Assembly: GCF_032854445.1 (NCBI RefSeq)
Contig: NC_088300.1
Coordinates: 72,702,984-72,766,983 of the forward strand
DNA: 64,000 bases
Reading direction: 5' to 3'
Source of the DNA: Liolophura sinensis
Taxonomy: Eukaryota > Mollusca > Polyplacophora > Chitonida > Chitonidae
Numbering within the stretch: position 1 is the stretch's first letter; each line of letters starts with the position of its first letter. Below, in pieces: positions 14,401 through 27,900 of this stretch. Position numbers and translations under genes: made by a program. The notes under the pieces are model-generated. The model searched no databases. It saw only the letters and a program-made list of their open reading frames with translations, and was not told where the DNA came from.

Positions 14401-17400
14401 CAGTCTTTATGAACAGATGCAAGATATAAAACATTACCTTTCTCTGGTGATCTCTACATATATGTTTGTTTTTTCTATTTGCAGACAGTTGGACCACAAT
14501 GAAATCACCTGTTTAGCAGAGACGGCTTTACGAGGATTAATACATATGGAAATATTGTAAGTCATATTGCCAGAGTAGCAGATATTGACATTATAATTGT
14601 GTCTTGATTATAATAGGGTCATAAATTACATGTATATGTATTGAGTTACTGTGTAGGGTTTCCTGTATTTGGAATTAAAAGTTTGAAAGTTTTCTTAAAC
14701 TTGAACAAATTATCATGTCAGACTTGATGCAGGTTCCAGCTCTCTATCCATTGTCATGTATAATTGCATGCTGTAGCACTACATCATTTTATCCATCAAA
14801 GGATTGCCATCACAGAACGGCAAAAACTCATGCCTTGGCCTAGAGTACATGTACCTGAATCACCTGAAATTTGGCCCATGGCTAAATTGACCATTTTGCC
14901 TAATTCTGAGATTTCTATTGATCTTAGAAATTTTTGTTTTTGAGATTTGTTTGAAAGGTAGGATGATATATCTTAGTGGAAAAGACATTTTTTTGTGCAT
15001 TTATTTTCTCCTAGAAAGGCACTTTATTGGGTGAAATTTTGGGTCATTTACCTTGTACTGTTCCAGTGTTTCCAATCTCCAAGAGCACAACACGTTTGAG
15101 CTGTGTCATGTATTACTAATTTATCCACCGGGTATTGATGTAACAACTTGGTGGTTTTTTATGAACATAGCCATTCGAGCATTAGGAAAAACTCTATTGC
15201 TCAAATTGTAATATCAAGACACTTTGCAGTATTTAAGTGTGCTGGAGACATAATTTAACATTGTTAATGATAGCATTCTTGTTATCACATACTCCCAGGT
15301 GCTGATGATTCCTATATGTCAGCATATTCATTTGTCAGAAATAATGTCTGTTCAGTTTTATTGTTATGAAGAAAACTGACCCAAAAAATTGCTTTTATAT
15401 TTTTTGTTCGGTGACCAGTGTAAAAACCGTGACTGTAGAAGTGAAAAGATACAACTGAGGCATCCTTTTTCTGCCAGTTTTTTTCCAAATATATAATATA
15501 AATGCACAGAATAGTATCCATTGTGCATTTCCATTGTGTGTCTCTTAAGAGTACTTGTGCATAATCCAGGAGGAAAAACCTGGTACAAAATTGTTTGAAA
15601 TTAGCATTTTAATAATAGTGTGTAAATTTGTTTTGGCAATTTGAGCATAACCTTTATTGTCAAGGTCAGATGTTCTGTGAAGTTGTCATATGGATTTGCC
15701 TCTTGTCAGTACATGAATGGGCACTATGCTGATAGCCTTCGGCCTACAGGGAATACAGTGACATTAAAAAAATTGCCCTGTTAAATGATTCAGTGTTTTT
15801 TTTACCCTGGTGCCAGTGGAATTGAATCCAACTATTATGGCTTAAAATGGTGTTGGTGTTACTTTTCCCAAGGCAGTTGCTGTTTACATGGAAATCATTC
15901 CTATTTATCACTTGCCTTTGTGATCAGTTGATGGATTTTATGCAACTCACTTGCATGAGTAAATGTGGCATGTGGACAAATACCTAATTGAGGCTGCATT
16001 GCTGCGCATAGGATGATAACAAGCCTTGGGTCATTTACACTGTGTATTTAAAATATGCCTTTTCACTCAGTGATCTAAAAATAGCACCGTGTATAGTTTT
16101 TCAGCCTGTGTGGTAAAAATTGGTGTGAAAAAGAGATTTGATAATACAACCAGTTCATGATTTTTGTTTTACAGAACTGTTAATCGGAACAATTTAACAA
16201 CCATTCCACAAAGTATTATTGCCCAGATGACCAAATTACGGGTTTTGTAAGTAACAAGATTTTTTCCCAGTGACAGTCAATTTTTATTTCTGATATTACA
16301 ATAAAGACAAAGTTGCTTGAGGTATTTTATGCTAAAGTAAGAAGTGTCACAGTACAGATTAAACTCAGAAAAAAAGGTTGTGATGAAGCCAATACATATA
16401 GGCATCAAGATAGTTGTATGAAGACTGATGTCCTTTCCACATAGTGGCAGTGGACACACTCGATTGTGACGCAATGGCAACACCTGTGTAGTTAAAGGTG
16501 AGCTTTGTGGAATGTGGTCCTGACCAGTTGAGTTGATTTGTAAATTGCTAGAATTGTTTATGCCAAATGATACGGAATACTTCAAGCATCAGGTAACATC
16601 TTTGTTTTCACTGTGCTGCTTTAAGATCTTGTTGGCATAGGTTATGGTTTTTGTATTGTGGTGAATCTTGACTAGGCAAAGAAGAGGGTTTGCTTAGCCA
16701 ATTTTTACCTATACACAGGTACACCAATATCGCTACATGTACAGTGTAAACCTGGCCAATGTATCTCACTGTCATCAACATGCCTTTGCCTCCAGGTTGT
16801 TGTGGTAAATATGGGGCTACCTTTTACACAGGCTAATAGCTCTTAATTGAGTGACAACTATACTGTAGTATTGCCAAAAGAAATAAACACCAACTGTCAG
16901 TTGTGCATCTCTCCAAACAAACACTAAACATGCCTCTGGAGAGGGTCCAAGACCTATAAAGCCAGTATCCTCTGTATCAATCTTAGAACAGGAGAAGTTA
17001 GTGATAAACTTCGGGTTGTGGCCCACAGCCTGGGGGAGGAGAACTGTTGACTCAGGGGACAGCATGGCCAAGATGAGCATGAATCTTCCTCAGGGCCTGT
17101 CCCCTCAACACAGCCCAGGGGCAGGAGGTGAAACAGAGTCTACACAGGGTGGAAATTACAGAGTAAATGGCCCACTTAACCTCCCCTCTTGGCCTTCCCT
17201 GGATATGGCTTCTCTGGCACCAGTATTTCTTGTAGCCATTTCTTCAGGATAAACAGGTAATTGTGCCTGGGCATGTCAGACATTCCAGAGAAGCCCCTGA
17301 TTGCTCTATGGCCAGACCCTCAACCTCTTGTAGTTCCACTTGATTTAATTGATCCAATAACAAACGTGGCCACTAAGTGGTGGTGTCAAATGTACTGGTA

Positions 17401-18859
17401 CATAAATAACTGACAGTTTTTCTGCAGGGGCTCTTCAAATCCAAAGATGAATATGCTGTTAGTTTTGCTTCTCAAAAGTACATGAGGTACATACATGTAC
17501 TCTGTAATGAATTTATGGTTAATGGTATTTTGAACTGGAGAAACCACTTGTGCTTCCAGTCGTCATTATAGGGATGTGAGATTTACATGTGCTCAAATCT
17601 TACTTCCCAAAGCACACATTCAGTTTTCACAGAGTTGTTGTCAGTCTTATAATTGTTAGTGTTACATTTTGGAGTTCACGCTTGAAAGTTAAGGCTCATT
17701 CATGTACAGAATGCATATACTTGGCCTAATGGTAAGAGCTTCCACCTCAGAGACCTGGGATCAAACCTGGATTGGGTCATACCATAGATTTCAAAATGGT
17801 ACTTGTTGCTGCTTCATTTGGCACTTCGTACTGAGATGTTAGAGCAAGGAAACAGGACTGGTTGGCCCGTTGTCAGTATGATGTGACAGGGTGCGGTGTC
17901 AGGTCTGGTGTCTTCAGCATGCTACTTCAGTGTCGCCAGCTCTTCAGTGGCATGGACTCACCCTGCCACAAGAAGACACAGTATATGTACGCATACCTAA
18001 TGGTTCTTTGTTGTCATATGACAATTTAGAAGTGTGTCATAAAACCCCAAGTGTACATGTACATACCTAGATACATACATTCATACACAAATTATACATA
18101 TCAATGTGCTGTTTCTTTGTTCTCAAAGTTTCTTCAACCCAGAAACAATAATCATTTAAATTTAGCATGGTGTTTTTATAGGCAGAACTAAAAAATATTG
18201 CATAGAGTGTAGTTGAAGAAATAAAAATAATGGTGAGCTATGGCATTTCTGCAGGTATCTAAGACATTTGGCTGAAGATGTGTGGGTTTCAGTAACTGGA
18301 CTGGGAGCTGAAACACAAACATATAATTTTAGGGTTTTGGTCTCTAGAGGGTTTCAGTCTTTTTTCACCTGGATCTATTAAAACCTGACTAATCATGAGA
18401 ATATGTCATTATGGCAAGATACCTGTATACCTTGTACAATAGATATAGCTGCAAACCAAAACTCTCTGGTGACCTTGAACCTTGGTCAGACCTGATCTTT
18501 GACATGTCTGTAATCATCGTTAGAGAGCTGGCAAGTATGACATACACCCCTTATTTATTTACCACTCTGACTACTTTTCCCCACTGTCACTTTCTATGAC
18601 AACATACACATATAACATTTCCTGCCATCTAGAAGACGGTGGGGGTGGGGACATGTACTTCAGCACTTTTCCTCGAAAAGAACATGTTTCAATGAAATTG
18701 CGCTCTAATAATAATTATTGGACTCTGATTATTGCTTACTTACAAGTACCTCTAGAAAAGAGGGGAAAATGATACACGTACCATCATTAATGAGAATCAC
18801 ACTGTCACTAGACAAAGTTGATAAAGATAATTCAGTGACTCCTGGCAGGCCATATGTAT

Positions 18860-18900
<41 letters not shown>

Positions 18901-21900
18901 CCAGGTGTACAGCGTGCAGCACACCACTGAGGTTTCAAGACGTTATTTGCTGTGATGTTCTAGTAAAGGCTTTATTCATGTGCTGGTAGTATTTATCAGT
19001 TGTCTGGTTCATCAGCTGCTCATTTGAGTATGTTTAATGTTTCATCAGGGAAGGTATATGACCTAGCCCAGTAGTGTAGTTCATCAATTGGCCCTTAGCT
19101 TGTGTTTAATGTTGGATCTGATGAAGCCTGATCAAAGAGTCAGGCATGATTCTACTTTCTGGTATGTACATCAGGAGAATTTGGGCCTGTGGTAAGCTCA
19201 CTTGCTGATGGGAAAAACAGTTCTCTGTTAGTTTACCATATGCTGGTTAGGTAATGATGCCAGTCAGCTTTACCATATGGGCATGATTGTAGACCAGGAA
19301 ACTAAGTGGTGTGCTTGGAAGCCCAAGGAAGTCAACAGGCCAGTGTCTAGGAACAGGGCATAGAGTTAAATGGTGTTAAAAAAAGCTTAGTTGAAGAAAT
19401 TGGAATTCTCCCAAGATGGCTCTCAAAGGACCCATAAAGCAGCACAGTGACAAGGGTCATGATTTGGGGGTGAGGGTTCTTAACAGCTTCTGTGAGGCTA
19501 GGGGGTTAAATGGGGCAGTGTCCAGAGACACAGAATGTAGATAAATAGTGGGCAGATTCTGCTGGCTGGGTATCACTTACTGTCCGGTTTTAGCACTGTT
19601 ATGGAGCAGAATTCAGGGGCAGTGGGAGGCCATTAGTGTGTTTTGTTTAGTATGGGGGACTCTATCCATTACCATTGGCCTCAAAGTCTGATGACTCCCA
19701 GATGATTCTAGTGGGCCATCCAACATAAACACTTCACTGTCTGTCATAAACCTCTCAAGGGATGACAGGATAAAGGTAGCAGACCCACAGCAACAATACC
19801 TTACCATTCTAAAGGTCCAGCAAAGTTTTATCTGCCTGCAAGAGATACACTTTGACAAGAAACATAAATACATGTACCTGTATCAGAAGAGGCTTATTCA
19901 GCCATTAAGACAAATGGCTTCAGTATCAGCTACAGAGGTATCATAATGTGCATGCAATGTACCATTAAAATAAAGGTCATTTGTCTGCGACTAACGAGGT
20001 CAAATTTTTGATTTCATAGTTTTAAGTGTGAGAAAGTGGGTTAGCAAAACCAGTTGTATGAGCATTGTCCATATAAAGGTTAAGATGCTATCAACAGTAA
20101 CTGAGAACTCAGTTCTGAGAACTCAAATTTATCCATATATTCCAAATGCCCGTTTTGAAGCGAGATTAACTTTACAAAAAACGTATTTACACAGTAATAT
20201 GAACTGTTGCATGTGATCAGTCTAGAAAATGTTGCTTCAATTTTTCTAAATTAATAACCATACCAGTACTTGTAAGAAGTGCATAGAAAGTATAGCTGTT
20301 TACTGGACATTACTGCTGTTACTCTGAAATAAATGTAAAATCAATAAATGTCATATCATTTTCTGTTAAAGCAAATTTGATTAACTTTTATAGTATTTTT
20401 ACTGATATCAGGTGGTTTGGATAGTTCTTACATGTTCATGTGTAACTCTGGTAAATGTACTGTCTTAATATTCAAAACAATCTTGGCATAATTTTCATGA
20501 ATTTTATTTTGTTATCACTTTATTTTATACTGGGAGAAAAAATAAAATGTGAAAGGTGATTTTGTTAAAGGTTGGATAGTAGGCATGAGTTATAATCCAA
20601 AGTTTATGTAACTGTACTGTCTCACCAAGTGTTAAATATTCTTGAGGGCTGGATGTTATTGTTTAGTTAAAGTGCAAATTTCACTGTGATGGTTTACATT
20701 GTCAGTTTATGAGGAGAGAGTGAGCTGATAAAGTACAAACCCTTACCCTTGTGTAAAGTCTGCACCCCACAGATTACCCTTGTTAATCAGACAGCCTTTC
20801 CACCATGATTAATCCTCCTCATTGGTATATGTATATGGAGATCTATATTCATTTCTCTGACTGGGGTGTAACTCCTCTGTAAACACTGGCATTGACATCT
20901 GTCAAGCCGCCAGGGCAGATGAAAGCTCCAAAATTTCTATGCCATTTAAACAAGGGATCAGTGAAGCTTTGTAACACAAAGCAATTATCTCTGGCTTTAT
21001 ATACATGTAGGGTTTGTGAAAACAGAAAAATTGCCTTCTTTATTTCCACACTATTAAACACAGTTGTGAGTTTGTAATAAGTGAAGATTTGTTTTCTTGG
21101 ACATTCTCTAGAGAAAATGAATTACTCATGACATTTATCAGATCATGCTGCTAGATGTACTGTACATGGTGTCCATGTAACCTACATTACAGTACATGAT
21201 AAGCCATCACTTTAATAAATAATACAGTTATGTATAACCTGTGATACCAGCTGCGAAATCCTCATTTTTAAAACTCGTGTTCAGGATACTTATAAAGTTC
21301 AGGAATATTGAATTTCAAAACACTGTATGCTGTTTTATGTGGTAGGCCTGGAAACTCATAGCATGGGTTGGTCACAAAAATAAGTTATAATGTACATGTA
21401 TAAAATATGAAAGTCATGATCAGCTACATCTACATGTAAATCTTTCTTTAACTCATCAAATTGTTGTTGTTTGTCTTTGCAGGAGAATATCTGACAATAG
21501 GCTAGTTTGTGATTGTCACTTGGAGTGGTTAGCCCATTGGCTCCGAGCTCATCCCTCCCTGGCTCTCTTCACCAAATGTGTTGCACCAAGACACTTCCGC
21601 CATGTGGAAATAGCTGAGTTGGAAGGGCATGACTTTAAATGCAATGGTAATTATCTTATCACCATTCTTAGAGAACTCAGGAACAGTTATCTTGTCTGAC
21701 ATTATCGTTCCTTCCGCATTATGGGCGGTGGGTTCGTGCTTTCTGTCAGATGTGGTTTGGATTTATGGATGTCACACTTTCTTACATTTATATAACCAAG
21801 AGAAATACAGATGTGTGAGAATGAATGTTGAAAGGCTGTTTCTGTAAAATACTTGGTTAATCGTACTGTGTATATTTATTCCCAAAATTTTAGTGGTGAA

Positions 21901-24900
21901 GATTGCTAACCAAATGGTTTTCACTTCCAGTAGTCAGTTATAGGAACAAGATTATGAACAGCTATATCATGATCCAAATGAAGTTAATGACAGACTTTTA
22001 GGAGTCTGGGTTCAGGGTAATGTTTGAACACTATGTTTTAGTATGTGCTGGAAACATGATTTTAAAACATATGTTATATGTGACCACTGGGATACATGCA
22101 TTTTTACCTCTGAGTTACGTCAAGGTCTCCAGGTGAAAATCATTTCTAAAATTGTTATGTTATATTAAGTGGTAAGGATTGACTGAAAGTTGGAATGTTC
22201 ATCCTGTGTACATGAAAATGTGTACGTGTACAAGGGGGTTGTACATTTAGAAATATGTGTGCACTCAGTACCCTTCCATGGAACATTACACAGTAGAAGG
22301 GATAAAATCATCTTGTCTCAGTTACTTACTAGAGGTTAAAGATAAATAGTTGAAGACCTACTAACTTGTATGTCAGGGGATTTGTATGCCTCTGATAAAG
22401 AGCAAAATTGACTCCATCATCATTTGCTGGAAGAAACCAATATCCCTCTGATTTCCTTCAAGTACAGATATTTGGATTTTATTACTACCGGTATACTTTA
22501 AATTGTGAAAGGTTAGTAGTGATGGACTTACATCAGATCATTCAGATTAAACTGACTAGGCTTTCCTGTCAAGAAGAAATGAATCTCAGTAAATGTAGTG
22601 TAGGTATAAAGCTACATGAACATGGAAACTGGCATCATACTGATTACAAGTGTACATTGCAATGTTTTACCAGGGCTGAAGACCTATAACTAAAGGAGTG
22701 TTATTAACATTACTCAGAGGTAATGTTGTAAGAGTTGATAATGTCTTTGGCCAGAATATTTACCTGTGTATTTGTGAACATCACTGCATTAATCAAGTGA
22801 AGTGGGATTAATGTTGATTACACTCTTCTTTATATGTCCAGCAGAATGATACAGCAGTATCAACACATGGGGCATGTTTTACCCCATGTCATGTACTGTA
22901 AAGCATTGTCGTCAGTTATACAACTTAATTACTCCTGAAAATATTTCCCTAATATTATCTAAGGTTCATTCTTAATGTAACCTTTATCTGGATAAAACAT
23001 ACTTGGATGTAATCAGAAAGATCTCGGCTTTCAGTTTGTGTTTGGACTGAAGTTTTGCTCTTTTGTCAGGAGAAATTAGGCTGAGCAGAACAGGGTACTA
23101 ACCACGACCCAAGTTAAAATAACCCCATTCACAAATCTGATCGGCTGGAATTTAGCAGTATAAAAGCCAGCTTTCAGGCACAAGCAGATTCTAGAATTGA
23201 AAACTGTGTAAATAATACATTGTGTGGAGTAAGGTCGGAATTAAATTGGGATCGATCCAAGCATTAGCCAGTGGACAGAATGAAGCCTGCCCAGTGAGCT
23301 TATTGCTAGTAGATATTTTTTGTGATGTTGCTTAAGTGATTGAGCCAAAGCTGTCTTGGACTCCGGAAGGCTTACGGTGACTAGAATAACACAGAGCAAG
23401 GTTTTACAATATCCTTGAAGAAATGCTGGAGACTTGTTATAAAGACATGTTTATCAGCTGGGTGAAGCTTGGTCTTATAGTCCTAATGATATAACATGCA
23501 CATGCCCTAACTCTCTCATTATTTCCACTCACACCGCCTGTAATTACAGCTCTGGTAACTGGTGGGTCAACCTGCTGTGGTTTATCTTGGGCAGTTTAAG
23601 ACCAGGACAACTAATTACACACTTGTGACAGACACTTTTAGTGCCTGTGCTACAGCACTGTCCCCACTGTGATAACAGCACACATGTATTACACCGTGGC
23701 AATAAAAGAGGCATTGTGGGTTTAAGATTTTAATAAGAATGGGATCATGATGTATGGTGAAGATGAATGATGGGCTCATTAATTCTCTTACAGGATACAG
23801 ATACAGCAGAACTCTTAATCATGTTCTGGAATACAAGGGAACAGTTTACATCTGAGCCCAATAAGTCTTAATGCCACAGCCTTGTTTGCTTGTAGTTGAA
23901 TGTTTAAATGTAATTAGTGCTCCTAAATTGAAATCTGAAATTGCATTTTGTGTGCTGATCTCAGTTACACAGCTTAAAATATCACTATACTGTTCCTGTC
24001 TGAAGATAAGAGTGCTGTAACACTGATTACATTAAATGGTCTACGTGTATGTGTCGTTCTCTGTAAGAAGTCTGATGTATATTTTTATGTGTTCATTTAC
24101 TTGAGCTTAGTTTTCAGTTGACACCTGAGTTGAGCATTTCAGTTGAGTGTCCATTAAATATGAGTCATAATTTTTAAGTGCACTCCCAGAAAAGTCTGTG
24201 GTATAAATATATATTATTGTGGTGCTTGCTTTACAAAGTTGTAAGCTGCGTATTATGTACACATGTTATGCAGCTATAGAGAACACCCACCAGCCTATGG
24301 ACTGTATAGATAATAACATGTGTCCCCATGAGTGTGCCTGTACAGAAGGGGTAGTGGACTGTCCTGTGTCTGTTTCATGTATTGTTCTGTCTGTGCTTCA
24401 ACTATAGAGAACACCCACCAGCCTATAGACTGTATAGATAATAACATGTGTCCCCATGAGTGTGCCTGTACAGAAGGGGTAGTGGACTGTCCTGTGTCTG
24501 TTTCATGTATTGTTCTGTTTGTGTTTCAGCTATAGAGAACACCCACCAGCCTATAGACTGTATAGATGAGAACATGTGTCCCCACAACCGTGCCTGTACA
24601 GAAGGGGTAGTGGACTGTCCTGTGTCTGTTTCATGTATTGTTTAGTCTATATTTCAGCTTTTGAGAACACCCACCAGCCTATAGACTGTATGGATGAGAA
24701 CATATGCCCCCACAACTGTGTCTGTACAGAAGGGGAAGTGGACTGTCCTGTGTCTGTTTTATGTATTGTTCTGTCTGTATTTCAGCTATAGAGAACACCC
24801 ACCAGCTTATAGAATGTATAGATGAGAACATGTGTCCCCACAACCGTGCCTGTACAGAAGGGGTAGTGGACTGTCCTGTGTCTGTTTCATGTATTGTTCT

Positions 24901-27900
24901 GTTTGTGTTTCAGCTATAGAGAACACCCACCATCCTATAGACTGTGTAGATGAGAACATATGTCCCCACAACTGTGCCTGTACAGAAGGGGTAGTGGACC
25001 GTCCTGTGTCTGTTTCATGTATTGTTCTGTCTGTTTTTCAGCTATAGAGAACACCCACCAGCCTATAGACTGTATGGATGAGAACATATGCTCCCACAAC
25101 TGTGCCTGTACAGAAGGGGTAGTGGACTCTCCTGTGTCTGTTTCATGTATTGTTCTGTCTGTATTTCAGCTATAGAGAACACAAACCAGCCTATGGACTT
25201 TATAGATGAGAACATATGCCCCCACAACTGTGCCAATACAGAAGGCTTAGTGGACTGTCCTGTGTCTGTTTCATGTATTGTTCTGTCTGTATTTCAGCCA
25301 TAGAGAACACCCACCAGCCTGTGGACTGTATGGATGAGAACATGTGCCCCCATGAGTGTGTCTGTACAGAGGGGGTAGTGGACTGTCGAGACAAGGGACT
25401 CACCCAGATCCCTGATAACATTCCAGACTCCACCACTGAGCTGTGAGTAGATATGACCTAATTAAAACTTACCCCTAATCACTTGACTAATTAGCCTCAC
25501 ACTAAACCCTGGACTCTGATTTCCCCATGGACAGTATATATTCTGGTCCAGTGGTACACCTATAATTTCATCACCTGATGTGTCTGCATAATAACCCTTT
25601 ACATGTAGCTTGTTAAAATTTGGCACACAGGAGTTAATAGTGTAGAGCTAATATAAATATACCATATAAGAGAGAACCTGCTGCAATCACTGTATCATCT
25701 TGTATTGGTGTGAATTTATTTATATTATGAAGGCACAAACCTAGTATAAACCTCACAGTGAGCACCAATATCTGATTGCCAGTATACCCACATTGCACGA
25801 TAGACCCACATCATATTGCAGGGTAGACCCACATCACATTGCAAGTATTTGACATTTCTTTGTTGTTTTCAGAGAAGCCCAGTATCTGTCCCTGACCTAC
25901 TCGCTATGGTTGGCAAAGTTGTAATCTCTGGCTCTCTATTGTGTTGGAGTTGAGCCAGCTGAGCTTTGGTAGTGCTATCTGTTGAATCCCATGTTTCCTG
26001 CTATCACTGACACTGACTATTTGGTAGCCAGGTTTTTCTGGCCATCTTTATCACTGTAGCTGATCAGTACATGTTTACCCTAACCTGTGCCCACAGGTGC
26101 AGCACATCTACATCATGTACACTGCATACCCAGACCTTTCCTCAGCTAAATTTAGGGGAAATTAGTTTGTTTTTAGAGAAAACCATTGCTACAGCCACCA
26201 TGTAACTCTGAAGTGTAGAGCAAAAGATTTTTGCTGAATCATGGCTGAAGATGAAGGAAAACTTGTCAGGAGCTACATGGATACTATATTAGATGATTTA
26301 TGCTATAGATGATGGCGATACATGTGTACTGATAGTGATATGTGCATGTAACATTTGGCTGGTCAGTTTGAATACTGGCTGACAACTGAGAGTGACATAT
26401 AGTCCATCATCACAGTGATGTACACAGCAATCTGTATACTCCAGACCTCTAGAATATACTGTGTAATACATGCTTGCTTCTTCATATCTTCTTGTGAACC
26501 ACACAGATATGCTGGTGTGTCAGTACTAAGTGTTGAATATCATACTTAGTACCGGCAGTGTGGTTTCTTTAAATAAAAGTAGTAAATAATATAACTGAAA
26601 CCTAAGTTATTCCTCATTGTCTGCGATGAGTGTAATATTCCCCAGCTGAGGGGCACAATGTTGACTGTCATTGAACACCAGATGCTGACTACCATCTGTG
26701 AGCTTTGATTTGCTGTGAGGAAGCACCCACTGATTGATATTACCTATGCTAGGTCTCCGGTTCATTAGTCACAGTACTGACAGAAATGCCATTGGGGATA
26801 AAATACTGATCTAATAATCAATATCTGTAAGCTTAACCCAGATCATGATATTGCAGATTAGTTTCATACACCGTCACAGTACTCAGTACATAGTACACAT
26901 GTTCACATGTATCTGTTTCAAAAATAGGATGCCTATGCAATATGAAATAAGGTGTCACTTTGGCAGGTTTAGGAGGTAAAATGTTTCATACGTTATCTCT
27001 GGTCCAGGCACAATGACTGGAATATTATGATTAAAAACTTAATAGGAAATATGCAGCAGAAATTGATCAGCTTTTTCATGTATAACATCACAGAGGTTGA
27101 TAGGAGTTTCCTGACCATTGTCATATACATGTACAGTGAAAATTTGTTGAGTACAGTGTCTAATTCTAATCACATAAAGTAAATTAAATGTTTCTCAAAC
27201 TGTCCTAAAGGCTTAAAATAATGCTTTGTAGAATCTTATGCAATCTAATTTGTACCTGAGTGATTACTCAATGACTGTTTCTTATTTCAGCCGACTGGAA
27301 CAAAACTTGATCAGCCAGATACCATCCAAGGCTTTCAGTGAACTGAAGAAATTGCGCCGAATGTAAGTGTATATTTAATGTATGCTGTCTGTGTTGGATA
27401 TTGATACACTGTAAAACATCAGTGGATAATAAATAAATAAATCTCTTAAAATCATATTGACATATCATTGTCAGCTACGCTCCCCAATTGTGCACCCTGC
27501 CTTGCTCCCTTCCCATATTGCTAGACCAGCCCGTGTAATACATGTCAGCCACAGCCAGCTGGTGGTAACATGTGCCCACTCTCTCAACCCCTGATTACCT
27601 GTAACTGTTTCAAGTATCCTCTTCCCATAACCACATGTACACATCATGCTGTGTTAAGGGATGAAACATCTCAGCCACTTCACCTGAAAAAACATCTTTA
27701 AAGATTTCTTCAGAATGTTACAAGGAATTGGCTTTTGTATGGTGCTGGTACATGTGTGTGTTTACAGTTAATCATGTCTAGACCTCGTCAAGCATTTATA
27801 ATTAGGAAGGGGAAGGTAGACTAATCTGCAGAAACTATATTGGATATGTGAAGGTGCTGTTTTAATCATTGCTCGGCCAGGTTTCTGGGTACATCTACTT

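Larger units (their letters stand above)
16247..21482 (+). other. slit intron with SINE and (TA)n
   Basis: A 5.2-kb intron. It contains a tRNA-derived SINE (17715-17995) and a TA microsatellite (18862-18899). No other gene or exon was recognised; the short open frames have no domain signatures. Confidence 0.75.

Noticed and set aside
13997-14497. 166-codon minus-strand open frame
   Set aside because: It overlaps slit exon 2 antisense, has no recognisable motif and a low-complexity composition; a shadow frame.
24274-25297. Eight upstream copies as additional LRRNT exons
   Set aside because: None has the exon's 3' half or a good donor. 128 bp is not a multiple of 3, each read-through meets TAG, and key cysteines are decaying in some copies.
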